Shown: piece by piece, positions 16,274 to 24,692 of the stretch
Position numbering within the stretch: position 1 is the stretch's first letter
How the letters are laid out: each line of letters starts with the position of its first letter
Assembly: GCA_009783705.1 (NCBI GenBank)
Contig: WRCX01000002.1
Coordinates: forward strand, 1-64,000
DNA length: 64,000 bases
Direction: 5' to 3'
From: Candidatus Bathycorpusculum hydrogenotrophicum
Lineage (GTDB): Archaea > Thermoproteota > Bathyarchaeia > Bathyarchaeales > Bathycorpusculaceae
The notes under the pieces: model-generated
What the model saw: only the letters and a program-made list of their open reading frames with translations
Database searches by the model: none
Told to the model about the DNA's origin: nothing
Made by a program: the position numbers and the translations under genes

Positions 16274-17500
16274 ATGCTAGGCGACCCTGCGCTGGCAGGT
16301 GCTAGAAAAGTTGCATATGTAAGTACCTTTCCGCCTCGGAAGTGCGGCATAGCGACTTTTACATCCGATTTAGTTAATTCGATAACTTGTTTAAACAAAT
16401 TATATGATCAGCGGGTTATCGCTATTGATGGTCGCCATCTCTTTAAACCTGCTTGTGAGGCTATGGAGCATAAAATTGGCCGAGATTTTTTGGAAGACTA
16501 TGTGCTTATGGCAGATTTTCTAAATCAGTCATCAGTTGATGTGGTAAATATTCAGCATGAATTTGGGATTTTTGGGGGGGAAGCAGGTGAATATATCGGT
16601 GCCTTTCTTGACCACCTAAACCGCCCGGTTGCCACAACCCTTCACACGGTCCTGCCAAATTTTGAGAATAAATCCAAAGAAGTTTTTAGCAAAATTGTTG
16701 AAAAAAGTACGGCATTGGTTGTTTTAAATGAAACCACCCGCACCCTTATCAGACAATATGGGGTTCCAGCAAAAAAAGTAAAACTAATTCCACACGGTTG
16801 CCCGGATTTGCCTTTGGTGTCTAGCGCAAAAGCGAAGCCGAAATTGGGATTGCAAAATAAGGTGGTACTCTCAACCTTTGGGCTACTAAGTAAAGGCAAA
16901 GGCATTGAGCAGGTTATTGCAGCTCTGCCCGAGATCATAAAAAAAGAACCCCGCCTGATCTACTATGTTTTAGGAGTTACCCACCCCCAGGTTAAAAAAA
17001 ATGAGGGAGAAGCCTATCGCAATATGCTACATGACATGGTTAAGAGGCTGGGGCTTAGTGGACATGTGCGGTTTCTCAATCGGTTCCTCTCTAAACCGGA
17101 ACTCTATGATTATCTCCAAGCAACAGATGTCTACATTACTCCCTATGTTTCACCTAATCAGATAAGCAGCGGTGCATTAGTGAATGCATTAGCAGCGGGA
17201 AAAGCGGTGGTGTCCACGTCATATCTTCATGCCATAGAAGCCTTGGGTGGAGGACGAGGAGTTTTTTGCAGATTTAACGATTCGAACTCTATAGCCGAAC
17301 GGGTTGCTGAGATTATTGAAAATCCAGCGCTACGAGAATCCTTGGAACAGAAAGCCTACGGGTATAGTCGGAAATTTACTTGGCAATCTGTTGCCAAAAA
17401 ATATCTCAGATTATTTAATGAGTTAACACAACAATCGGAGGAAAAAAATTATTCAACAACTACCCCCCCTAAAAATCGACTATCTCCAAGCCTTCACTGA
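16274..17500 (+). CDS. GT4-family glycosyltransferase
   Basis: GT-B fold retaining glycosyltransferase. The N-terminus KVAYVSTFPPRKCGIATFTSDL is characteristic. Then come NIQHEFGIFGGEAGEY, LIPHGCPDL, FGLLSKGKGIEQVIAALP, and the donor-binding region DVYITPYVSPNQISSGALVNALAAGKAVVSTSYLHAIEAL. I start at the ATG 16274 (MLGDPALAG); an upstream GTG at 16196 gives 26 poorly supported residues and runs back towards the divergent GH130 gene. The last 15 residues (after about 17440) run out of frame relative to the next gene, which in related proteins is often fused to it. It probably transfers a hexose such as mannose; the acceptor is unknown. Confidence 0.85.
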   Translation: MLGDPALAGARKVAYVSTFPPRKCGIATFTSDLVNSITCLNKLYDQRVIAIDGRHLFKPACEAMEHKIGRDFLEDYVLMADFLNQSSVDVVNIQHEFGIFGGEAGEYIGAFLDHLNRPVATTLHTVLPNFENKSKEVFSKIVEKSTALVVLNETTRTLIRQYGVPAKKVKLIPHGCPDLPLVSSAKAKPKLGLQNKVVLSTFGLLSKGKGIEQVIAALPEIIKKEPRLIYYVLGVTHPQVKKNEGEAYRNMLHDMVKRLGLSGHVRFLNRFLSKPELYDYLQATDVYITPYVSPNQISSGALVNALAAGKAVVSTSYLHAIEALGGGRGVFCRFNDSNSIAERVAEIIENPALRESLEQKAYGYSRKFTWQSVAKKYLRLFNELTQQSEEKNYSTTTPPKNRLSPSLH

Positions 17501-18497
17501 TGATACGGGCATTTTTCAACATGCCAAATATAGTATCCCCAAAAGAGGCGAGGGTTATACTACCGATGATAATGCGCGTGCTTTGATTGCTGTTGTTAAA
17601 TATCAGCAACTAAGAAATAGCGCAGAGTTGACCCCGCTTGTAAGGGTTTATTTGTCGTTTCTCAACCATATGCAAAAGCCTGATGGAGGGCTTCATAATT
17701 ATCTTAGTTATGAGCGGACCTATTTGGATATGGAGGGTTCAGAGGATTCGGCTGGGCGGGCGCTTTGGGCGTGTGGGTGTACGCTTAATTCTTCGGTGCC
17801 AGAGGAGTTGCGGATGGTTGCTAGGGATCTTTTTGAGCGGGGATTATCGATGAGGGGGAAAGCGGTTTGTCTTAGGTTTCATGCGGCGATGCTTTTGGGG
17901 TTGTATGAGTATCATCAGGCGGTGGCAACGGATTATTTGCGGGATTTTGCAAAGGAGTTGGGGGATATTTTTGTTCAGCGTTTTCAAGATCAGGCTAAAG
18001 AGGATTGGCAATGGTTTGAGCCTTATTTGACCTATGATAATGCGCGGTTGCCTCAGGCGCTTTTTGCGGCTTATCGGTTGGTTGAAGAACCACAGTTTTT
18101 GGAGGTTGCTGAGAGATCGATGGAGTTTTTGCTTAAAACACAGCTGATGAATGGCGTTTTTGTGCCTATTGGTAATGATGGGTGGTATAGTCGGGGGGGT
18201 AAGCGACCGCTCTATGATCAGCAACCCTTGGAGGCGGCTGCGACTGTGGAGGCAACGGTGGATGGTTATTATGTTACTAAAAAGCGTGAGTACCTTGAGG
18301 CGGCGGAGAGTGCGTTTGGGTGGTTTTTGGGTAGAAATACTCAGGGGGTTATGGTGTATAATCCTCAGACTGGGGGGTGTTATGATGGTGTATCTGAGCA
18401 TTGTGTTAATCTTAATCAGGGTGCGGAGTCGTCTGTTTGTTATCTTTTAGCTCGGCTTAAACTTGAGGAAGTTTGGCAGGGAGTTTTGTCAGAATGA
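17448..18497 (+). CDS. Alpha/alpha-toroid protein, partner of GT4
   Basis: The recognisable protein begins well before the first ATG/GTG/TTG: in this frame 17448 onwards reads IIQQLPPLKIDYLQAF, TDDTGIFQHAKYSIPKRGEGYTTDDNARALI, which is the conserved start of a six-hairpin-like toroid domain found behind GT4 enzymes. No standard start codon precedes it. A strong GGAGG at 17437-17441 sits six bases before ATT 17448, so an ATT start is possible. Alternatively one A too many in the A7 run (17442-17448) has split a single gene. The rest (about 349 residues) is helical, with Trp/Tyr-rich sugar-binding repeats. The coding strand is G/T-rich, unlike its neighbours. Confidence 0.75.
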   Translation: MIQQLPPLKIDYLQAFTDDTGIFQHAKYSIPKRGEGYTTDDNARALIAVVKYQQLRNSAELTPLVRVYLSFLNHMQKPDGGLHNYLSYERTYLDMEGSEDSAGRALWACGCTLNSSVPEELRMVARDLFERGLSMRGKAVCLRFHAAMLLGLYEYHQAVATDYLRDFAKELGDIFVQRFQDQAKEDWQWFEPYLTYDNARLPQALFAAYRLVEEPQFLEVAERSMEFLLKTQLMNGVFVPIGNDGWYSRGGKRPLYDQQPLEAAATVEATVDGYYVTKKREYLEAAESAFGWFLGRNTQGVMVYNPQTGGCYDGVSEHCVNLNQGAESSVCYLLARLKLEEVWQGVLSE

Positions 18498-18565
18498 GAT
18501 TTAAGCAAGAATCAGTTTTCATTATTAGTTGCTGTTTTTGGTTTTTAGTGTAGGATGTTGAATGT

Positions 18566-18970
18566 ATGCTTAGAGTTAAAGATATTATGTGTAGAAAAGT
18601 GATTACTGCTAAAGAGGATATCTCTATTCAGGATGCTGTGCAACTTTTAAGTGATCGGCATGTTGGGTCTATTGTGGTGATTGATGAGGAGGAGCGGTGT
18701 CGGGGTATTTTTACGGAGCGAGATGCCATACGGGTTTTTGCGGCCAAGTATTCCCCTGCGGAGCCGCTTAGTAAGATTATGAGTAGTCATGTTGTGACTA
18801 TATCTCTTGAGGCATCTTTTGAGGAGGCTAAGCGGCTTATGCTTAGTCATAACATACGTCATTTGCCAGTCATAGATCAGACAGATAAGTTGATTGGGAT
18901 GTTTTCGCTTAGGGCTTTTTTTGATGAGGTTTTGGGTGTAAAAACGCCTGGGTTAAGTGCGGGTAGTTAG
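18566..18970 (+). CDS. CBS-domain pair protein
   Basis: This 134-residue protein is two CBS motifs back to back: MLRVKDIMCRKVITAKEDISIQDAVQLLSDRHVGSIVVIDEEERCRGIFTERDAIR and SKIMSSHVVTISLEASFEEAKRLMLSHNIRHLPVIDQTDKLIGMFSLRAF. Such pairs bind adenine nucleotides and regulate partners. It sits between the toroid gene and GH130 copy 2 on the same strand, five bases before the latter, so an energy-sensing role for this glycan block is plausible inference. Confidence 0.88.
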   Translation: MLRVKDIMCRKVITAKEDISIQDAVQLLSDRHVGSIVVIDEEERCRGIFTERDAIRVFAAKYSPAEPLSKIMSSHVVTISLEASFEEAKRLMLSHNIRHLPVIDQTDKLIGMFSLRAFFDEVLGVKTPGLSAGS

Positions 18971-18975
18971 GATTG

Positions 18976-19875
18976 ATGGAGCGTTTTTTAGAAAATCCTA
19001 TTTTAAAACCCATTGAGGCTCATGCGTGGGAGTCGCGGGAGGTTTTTAATCCTGCGGCGATTTATTTGCAGGGTAAGGTTCATCTGCTTTATAGGGCCTT
19101 AGGGAATGATAATATTTCTCGAATTGGTTATGCTGTTTCAGGGGATGGGGTTCATATTGATGAGCGTTTGTCTGAGCCTGTTTTAGAGCCGCAAAATGAT
19201 AATGAGCAAGATGGCTGTGAGGATCCAAGGATAAGCAATGTTGAGGGCACCTTAGCTTTGACATATACTGCCCTTCGTGAGCACAATCATCTGCAGTCCT
19301 ATCAAGTTGCGCTAACCACGATTTCAATGAATGATTTTCTTGATCATAATTGGAACTGGGGAACACGCCGCTTGCCCTTCCCCGGAGTCTATAATAAAAA
19401 TGCAGTGGTTTTTCCTAAAAAAATCGGCGGCCGATATGTAATGTTTCATCGTATCGAACCCACTATATGCATTGCTTATTCGGAGGATCTCAAAAAGTGG
19501 TGTGATATTATGTCCATTATGGGGCCCCGAGCAGATGACTGGGATAGTTGGAAGGTAGGGATTGCAGGTTCGCCTATAAGGGTCAGTGAAGGCTGGCTGG
19601 TGGTCTATCATGGGGTGAGTGATGAGAAGACATATTCGCTAGGTATTGTTCTGCTTGATGCAGACCATCCTGAACAGGTGCTCTACCGCTCAAAAACACC
19701 CATTTTAACACCAAAAGAAGACTATGAACGCTTCGGTAAAGTCCCAAACGTAGTATTTAGCTGCGGCAACGTAGTTATCGACGATAGGTTTTTTCTCTAC
19801 TACGGCGGGGCTGACAGCGTAGTCTGCGGCGCATCCATCAACTTTGAAGACCTGCTATCATCAATACGCAAATAA
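18976..19875 (+). CDS. GH130-type glycoside phosphorylase/hydrolase (copy 2)
   Basis: Paralogue of 15224-16117 with the same motifs: NPAAIYLQGKVHLLYRALG, DGCEDPRI, NKNAVVFPKKIGGRYVMFHRIEPTICIAYS, FSCGNVVIDDRFFLYYGGAD. The ATG at 18976 is preferred over the TTG at 18973. Codon style changes inside the gene: the first 400 bases are G/T-rich on the coding strand, like the upstream toroid and CBS genes, whereas the last 200 bases are A/C-rich like copy 1. With the 87-bp identity, this points to a hybrid gene made by conversion or inversion. Substrate is presumably a beta-mannoside. Confidence 0.85.
   Translation: MERFLENPILKPIEAHAWESREVFNPAAIYLQGKVHLLYRALGNDNISRIGYAVSGDGVHIDERLSEPVLEPQNDNEQDGCEDPRISNVEGTLALTYTALREHNHLQSYQVALTTISMNDFLDHNWNWGTRRLPFPGVYNKNAVVFPKKIGGRYVMFHRIEPTICIAYSEDLKKWCDIMSIMGPRADDWDSWKVGIAGSPIRVSEGWLVVYHGVSDEKTYSLGIVLLDADHPEQVLYRSKTPILTPKEDYERFGKVPNVVFSCGNVVIDDRFFLYYGGADSVVCGASINFEDLLSSIRK
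19747..19833 (+). repeat. 87-bp perfect inverted repeat, copy 2
   Basis: Identical, in inverted orientation, to 15260-15346. The pair encloses about 4.4 kb (the GH130 N-terminal parts, GT4, toroid and CBS genes). Confidence 0.95.
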
Positions 19876-19950
19876 CCCACACACCACAAACAAACAAATA
19901 ACGAACGATAAAAATGGATAACGCTACTACAACCTATCGTACTTGGTGCA

Positions 19951-21006
19951 TTATACTTTGATTATGTGGTAGCCTGATGCTTTCCGTAGTCGGTTCATAA
20001 TTGCTAATCCCAGTCCCTCCGATGATACTCCCTCTGCTATGATAATATCAATGCCTTGGGCGTCAACGTCGCGTAGAAGACCAAAGAGGTTTTGGGCAAC
20101 GCTTGATAGATTAGTGCGGCTACCCAGAGATTTTACGATATCGGCTTGGTAGGCTGTTTGGGTTTCGTCTGTGGCTAAAATGGCAACTTTGCAACCGTTT
20201 TGTTTATAGGTATTTGTTAGGATTGAGATTTTGGTTGTGACTGCTTTCGGGTTGCCCTCGACTAGGATGACGTCTGCTTTGGGGGAGTAGTGTTTGTGTT
20301 TCATGCCAGGGGAAGGCGTTTTTTCAAGGGCTAATTCTATGTCGGTTTGTACAAAGGGATGAAGCTCTAAATCAGCTATTGTTGCTTTTAGGGCCTCATA
20401 GGGTGTGCCTCCGGGGCGCAGAAGCATCGGAGGATCAACGCTTAAGTCGACAACAGTGGATTCTACGCCGATATCGGTTGGTCCGCCATCTATTAGGGCA
20501 TCTATAGCTCCATCGAGATCATCTAGGACATGTTGGGCGGTTGTTGGGCTGGGTTTACCTGAGAGATTAGCGCTGGGTGCGGCTATGGGACAGTTAGCTT
20601 GTCGGATAAGAGCTTGGGCGATGGGGTGGTTGGGTATGCGAATAGCAATGGTATCTAGGTTGGCAACGGTTTGTTTGGGCACTATCTTTGAGTGTTTAAA
20701 GATAAGGGTTAGCGGACCAGGCCAGAATTGTTCCATTAAGCGTTGGGCTTTTTGAGAAACCTGCTGTACCAAGGGATAAACCGCTTGGGGGTCAGCTAGG
20801 TGTATGATTGGAGGATTATCCAAGGGGCGTCCTTTAGCTTCAAAGAGGCGTAAAACGGCACTGCTGTTTAGTGCATCTGCGCCAAGACCATAAACGGTCT
20901 CTGTTGGGAAAGCCACTAACCCGCCGTGTTTGATGATGTCAGCTACGGGTTGGATTTTTTTTGGGTCCGGGCATTGAGGATTGATTTTTATCAGAAGAGT
21001 CTTCAT
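19951..21006 (-). CDS. Sua5, threonylcarbamoyl-AMP synthase
   Basis: It makes threonylcarbamoyl-AMP from threonine, bicarbonate and ATP, the first step of tRNA t6A modification; the KEOPS complex then transfers it. The YrdC domain fills the first 200 residues (GGLVAFPTETVYGLGADA, KGRPLDNPPIIHLADP, PIAAPSANLSGKPSPTTAQHV, GGPTDIGVESTVVDL, LRPGGTPYEAL). After a linker containing PSPGMKHKHYSPKADVILV comes the Sua5 C-terminal Rossmann-like domain. The 351 residues match the two-domain Sua5 form rather than single-domain YrdC. Confidence 0.93.
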   Translation of the reverse strand: MKTLLIKINPQCPDPKKIQPVADIIKHGGLVAFPTETVYGLGADALNSSAVLRLFEAKGRPLDNPPIIHLADPQAVYPLVQQVSQKAQRLMEQFWPGPLTLIFKHSKIVPKQTVANLDTIAIRIPNHPIAQALIRQANCPIAAPSANLSGKPSPTTAQHVLDDLDGAIDALIDGGPTDIGVESTVVDLSVDPPMLLRPGGTPYEALKATIADLELHPFVQTDIELALEKTPSPGMKHKHYSPKADVILVEGNPKAVTTKISILTNTYKQNGCKVAILATDETQTAYQADIVKSLGSRTNLSSVAQNLFGLLRDVDAQGIDIIIAEGVSSEGLGLAIMNRLRKASGYHIIKV

Positions 21007-21155
21007 CTTAGGCGCCTGATCAGTGAGCTAACTACGTGGATACACAGTATTCTTTAAGAGCTTATTTGTTTCTGCCCAAAAATCTCAAAGATAACTAGCA
21101 AAACGCTACTAAGAGATGTTTATAGGGGGATTGGTTGTGTGTGCGAGAGGGTTGT

Positions 21156-21446
21156 TTAGTAGATGGCGGTTGGTTCTTTTTGGCTGTCGGTTTTTAGTAC
21201 CTTATCGATGAGGTACATAAAGATCTCTTGAGCTTGGCTTTCGCTTATGTTTTGGAGATAAACTGAGACTAGTGCGGTTTTGCCTTTTTTGGTTGCTGTG
21301 TACTCGGCAAACATGCGAGCGGAAATTACATTTTTGTCTCCTAGAAGCACTGAGGATGAGGCTGAACCCATACTACTATCGCGGGGTTTAGGAATTGCAA
21401 CCGCTAAAGTGCCTAGTTTATCTTCTTTTTCACTTAGCATAATCAT
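21156..21446 (-). CDS. Possible PAC4-like proteasome assembly chaperone
   Basis: A 96-residue protein with no membrane segment. From memory of the family, the run LGTLAVAIPKPRD, S-x-SSVLLGD, ARMFAEYTATKKGKTALVSVYLQN resembles the eukaryotic proteasome assembly chaperone PSMG4/PAC4 (LAVA, SLLGD, LARKT-K, VS-x-x-LQN in the same order and spacing). That would make it a small chaperone acting on 20S proteasome assembly. It is next to prefoldin beta, but in the opposite orientation. The match is by eye and should be treated as a hypothesis; the fallback call is conserved hypothetical protein. Confidence 0.45.
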   Translation of the reverse strand: MIMLSEKEDKLGTLAVAIPKPRDSSMGSASSSVLLGDKNVISARMFAEYTATKKGKTALVSVYLQNISESQAQEIFMYLIDKVLKTDSQKEPTAIY

Positions 21447-21731
21447 AATGCTGTTTTTGTTTCCACATAAACAGCTAAAAAGAGATTATCTTGATGTTCA
21501 ACTGCTTCTTTGATGACATTGGCCCGCTCGCTCAAGTTTTCTCCCCAAGGGCTAAGAGAAGTTGCAGCTTAAAAAAACTTTACACCCCAAACATGTCAAC
21601 TGACTACAAATTTCAGTCAGTTGTGTTACAGGTTTTTTAGGTTGGTGGTTTTGGGGTATTGAGGTTTTGTTGGAGTGTTGGAAATGCTTAATTAAGGGCG
21701 TTTGTCTTTTCTGGGTACGAAGGAATAAACT

Positions 21732-22106
21732 TTGAGTGATGAATTATCCAAGTTGCCTCCTAACGTTCAAGAAAGGTTACTTAGACTCCAACAGCTTCAA
21801 CAGACTCTACAGTCGATAATGGCACAGAAGCAACAGGTTGAGATGGAAAAAGTAGAGGTTGAGCAGACCGTAGCAGAGCTAGCTAAAACTGCTGATGATG
21901 CAGTTATCTACAAAACTGCTGGTTCACTTCTAATTAAAGCAGAAAAAACCAAAGTTAACGAAGATCTCAACGAACGCAAGTCCCTTCTAGAGACCCGCAG
22001 TACAGTTATTGCTCGTCAAGAAGAACGCGTAAAAGCTCAAGTTAAAGAAATTCAAACTAAACTTCAGGAAGACCTCAGCTCAGTCTCAGGTCAATCCCTC
22101 TCTTAA
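21732..22106 (+). CDS. pfdB: Prefoldin beta subunit
   Basis: Subunit of the archaeal prefoldin hexamer that hands unfolded proteins to the thermosome. The 124 residues show two long coiled-coil helices (LSKLPPNVQERLLRLQQLQQTLQSIMAQKQQVEMEKVEVEQTVAEL and ERKSLLETRSTVIARQEERVKAQVKEIQTKLQEDL) around a beta-hairpin core (DAVIYKTAGSLLIKAEKTKVNEDL). The start is TTG at 21732. It heads a row with the DUF3194 gene and the DHH phosphoesterase, a gene order common in archaea. Confidence 0.95.
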   Translation: MSDELSKLPPNVQERLLRLQQLQQTLQSIMAQKQQVEMEKVEVEQTVAELAKTADDAVIYKTAGSLLIKAEKTKVNEDLNERKSLLETRSTVIARQEERVKAQVKEIQTKLQEDLSSVSGQSLS

Positions 22107-22116
22107 GCAGGACTTG

Positions 22117-22410
22117 ATGTTGTTGGATGAGCTCGGCTTTCCAGAGCTAACTGCCGAGCAAATCGAACTTTTATGCCAAACTACCGAAGATGGAGTTCGC
22201 AAATACATCCTAAACCAAGTGTCCAGTAAAAATGTCAATCAGCTTGACATCTTTGTTGAGGTTGAAGGCACCAAACCGGTTAATGTCTCTGTTGAAGTGG
22301 AACTAGTACTCACAAAACAAGCAGAAGCTATTGATGCGGATGCATTGGTTAAGCAAGCAGTAGATGCAGGACATGCTGCGGCTGAAAACTTTTTGAGAAA
22401 GATACAATGA
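22117..22410 (+). CDS. DUF3194 family protein
   Basis: A 97-residue archaeal protein of unknown function that habitually follows prefoldin beta. It starts LLDELGFPELTAEQIELLCQTTEDGVRKYI and ends in an Ala-rich helix (KQAVDAGHAAAENFLRKI), with a beta-rich middle. I prefer the ATG at 22117 to the TTG one codon earlier. It overlaps the next start by four bases (ATGA), so translation is probably coupled. Confidence 0.8.
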   Translation: MLLDELGFPELTAEQIELLCQTTEDGVRKYILNQVSSKNVNQLDIFVEVEGTKPVNVSVEVELVLTKQAEAIDADALVKQAVDAGHAAAENFLRKIQ

Positions 22411-23435
22411 GTTTCAAAGATTTACTGGCAATTATAGAAGAGAAGCAGGCAGGCTTTGTGTTGCTGATGTGTCATCGCAGTGCTGATGCTGATGCAATTT
22501 GCTCAGCCTATGGTCTGCAGGGCTTAATTAAGCGATTTTTACCCAATACTGTGGTAGAGATTGGCTGTCCAGCAGGCATCAACAAACCCTCCAAAACTCT
22601 ATTGGATTATCTGCCCATAACCGTTAGCCTCAAACCCAACATTGAATCCGCAGAAGTCATTGTACTTTTAGACATGAACACCATAGAACAACTCGATGAA
22701 GCAACCGAAGCGGTTAAAAAATCTCCGGCGCCAAAAATAATCATTGATCATCATGCACCAAATCAAGAAACCCTAAAACAATGCAGTCTCTGCATAATTG
22801 ATGATAAGGCATCGGCAAACTGTGAACTTATCTATCGCCTCTATGCAGAAGCGCAAGTTAAACCCAATTTAAATGAAGCAAAGGCATTGTTTGTGGGCAT
22901 AGCCTTTGATACGCGCCATTTTGCACTGGCAAACTCACCCACATTTGGTATTCTTGCAGCTCTGGTAGAAGAGGGTATAGATGCTCAGCAAACGCTTGCT
23001 CAATTTGCCCTGCCCATCGAAACCTCTGAGCGTATTGCTAAACTCAAAGCGTGTAAACGAGCAAAAATAGTTCAGGTGGATAATTGGATAATTGCACTCT
23101 CCCATGTGAGCGCCTTTCAGGCTCCAGCAGCAAAAGCCCTGATAGATTTGGGTGCACACGTATCAGCGGTTGCAGGCAAAAAGAGCGGCAAAATTGAAAT
23201 CAGCCTCCGAAGCGTCCGTCAATTTAACGAGGGCGCAGGCGTCCATCTTGGAACCGACATCGCAGCCCCCCTTGGAGAGTACTTACAAGGCATAGGCGGC
23301 GGCCATGCCATGGCATCAGGTGTGAGCGGCAAAGGAGAAATCCAAGACGCACTCAAACAATGCCTAACACTCCTAAAACAAAAAATAACCAAACCCGAGC
23401 AACCACCAACGGATAAAACTGTTGAAGATACCTAA
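22407..23435 (+). CDS. DHH family phosphoesterase (RecJ/NrnA-like)
   Basis: A 342-residue DHH/DHHA1 protein: HRSADADAICSAYGL (motif I), VIVLLDMNTIEQL (motif II), KIIIDHHAPN (DHH motif III), GIAFDTRHFA (motif IV), then a DHHA1 domain with GIGGGHAMASGVSG near the C-terminus. Such enzymes cleave short nucleic acids or cyclic dinucleotides with Mn2+. All expected metal ligands are visible. The substrate is not determinable from sequence. Confidence 0.9.
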   Translation: MSFKDLLAIIEEKQAGFVLLMCHRSADADAICSAYGLQGLIKRFLPNTVVEIGCPAGINKPSKTLLDYLPITVSLKPNIESAEVIVLLDMNTIEQLDEATEAVKKSPAPKIIIDHHAPNQETLKQCSLCIIDDKASANCELIYRLYAEAQVKPNLNEAKALFVGIAFDTRHFALANSPTFGILAALVEEGIDAQQTLAQFALPIETSERIAKLKACKRAKIVQVDNWIIALSHVSAFQAPAAKALIDLGAHVSAVAGKKSGKIEISLRSVRQFNEGAGVHLGTDIAAPLGEYLQGIGGGHAMASGVSGKGEIQDALKQCLTLLKQKITKPEQPPTDKTVEDT

Positions 23436-23843
23436 AGAACTTTAAGGGTTAGCTTTTTTTAAATCGCTTGTTTGTTTTTACCGTTTTTTGAGCAGATTTG
23501 ATTCCAGAAATATAGTACATATTGGCTCACAATTTCACACGTCCACATAATCTATCACCACATTTGATTTATTATAACCCGCCAAAAAAAGGTCAAGCGA
23601 TTGCATCCACAACCCCGCGCCCATCAAAAACCGCAAACAGATAAACCTCACAGCCACACCATAGAAGCCAAACACAGACCACCCCCATAAGGTAAAGACC
23701 GACTTGTTGGTAACATGCAAACATATCGGCAGTAAGAAGTTTAGGGAATTTTTAATTATATCGAAGCATTTGTGTATAAAATCAGAAATGGGTAGCTACG
23801 CTTAAATGAGCAAACTTACGCTTAGAGGGGGCAGGCACGAAAT
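23436..23843. other. Intergenic, no gene seen
   Basis: These 408 bases separate the DHH gene from the ECF operon. I see no RNA gene, repeat or convincing reading frame. A minus-strand open frame at 23535-23720 is aromatic-rich but has no support. The right part is AT-rich (about 23730-23790) and presumably contains the ECF promoter. Confidence 0.5.
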
Positions 23844-24692
23844 ATGGCATTAATCGAAACTAGAAATCTCACCTATACCTATCCGGGCATATCCAAGCCG
23901 TCCATTGAGGATGTGTCTATCCAGATAGAGAAGGGAGAATTTGTCTTAATCACAGGGCCTAGTGGTTGTGGTAAGACGACTTTGTGTCGGTGTTTTAATG
24001 GGTTGGTGCCGCATTTTTATCAGGGTGAGATTAAAGGGGACATAACGGTTGCGGGTATAAATACGCTGGATCATCACACCTATGAGTTGGCTAAACATGT
24101 GGGTTTGGTCTTTCAGAATCCGGAGAATCAGTTATTTGCGCTCTCAATTGAGAAAGATGTGGCGTTTGGTTTAGAAAATGTGGGTGCTTCTCGAGAGGCG
24201 ATGCGCCAAAAAGTGGATTGGGCGCTTCATCAGACAGGTATTTATGATATTAGGGATCGGTCTCCGCATGAGATTAGCGGGGGACAACAGCAACGAGTGG
24301 CGATTGCATCAGTTTTGGCAATGGAACCTGAGATTATTGTTTTGGATGAGCCGACCTCTTTTTTGGATCCACTGAGTGCAGAGAAGATTTTTGAGGTTAT
24401 CTACAAACTCAACAAAGAGCAGGGCATTACGGTTGTGCTAATTGAGCATCGGTTGGATTTAACGGCGAAATATACCAATCATCTTATCGTTATGGATCAG
24501 GGCAGAGTATGTTTGGAGGGAGATCCACGTGATATTCTCAGCAAGGAAGAAACACAACGTATTGGTGTGGGCATACCCAAAGCAACTTTGCTCTATCAAA
24601 TGTTAAAAAAAGAAGGATGCAGTTTGGGCAATAGAACACCTCTGTGTTCGGAGGAGCTGGCAGATCAAATTTTGGAGGCTCTTAGTAGATGA
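23844..24692 (+). CDS. ecfA1: ECF transporter ATPase EcfA1
   Basis: First of two ATPases energising an energy-coupling factor (vitamin or metal) importer. ABC motifs: Walker A GPSGCGKTT (about residue 39), Q-loop VFQNPENQLFALSIEKDVAFGLEN, signature SGGQQQRVAIA, Walker B IIVLDEPTSFLDP, H-loop VVLIEHRLD. It overlaps ecfA2 by four bases, and ecfA2 overlaps ecfT by four, giving a compact A-A'-T module. The substrate-binding S subunit is not in this operon. Confidence 0.93.
   Translation: MALIETRNLTYTYPGISKPSIEDVSIQIEKGEFVLITGPSGCGKTTLCRCFNGLVPHFYQGEIKGDITVAGINTLDHHTYELAKHVGLVFQNPENQLFALSIEKDVAFGLENVGASREAMRQKVDWALHQTGIYDIRDRSPHEISGGQQQRVAIASVLAMEPEIIVLDEPTSFLDPLSAEKIFEVIYKLNKEQGITVVLIEHRLDLTAKYTNHLIVMDQGRVCLEGDPRDILSKEETQRIGVGIPKATLLYQMLKKEGCSLGNRTPLCSEELADQILEALSR

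Noticed and set aside
17844..18401. Long antisense frame over the toroid gene
   Set aside because: Arises from the G/T-rich coding strand; Arg/His/Leu/Ile-rich with no pattern.
23535..23720. Aromatic-rich minus-strand frame
   Set aside because: No start signal, no family, lies in a gap that should hold the ECF promoter.
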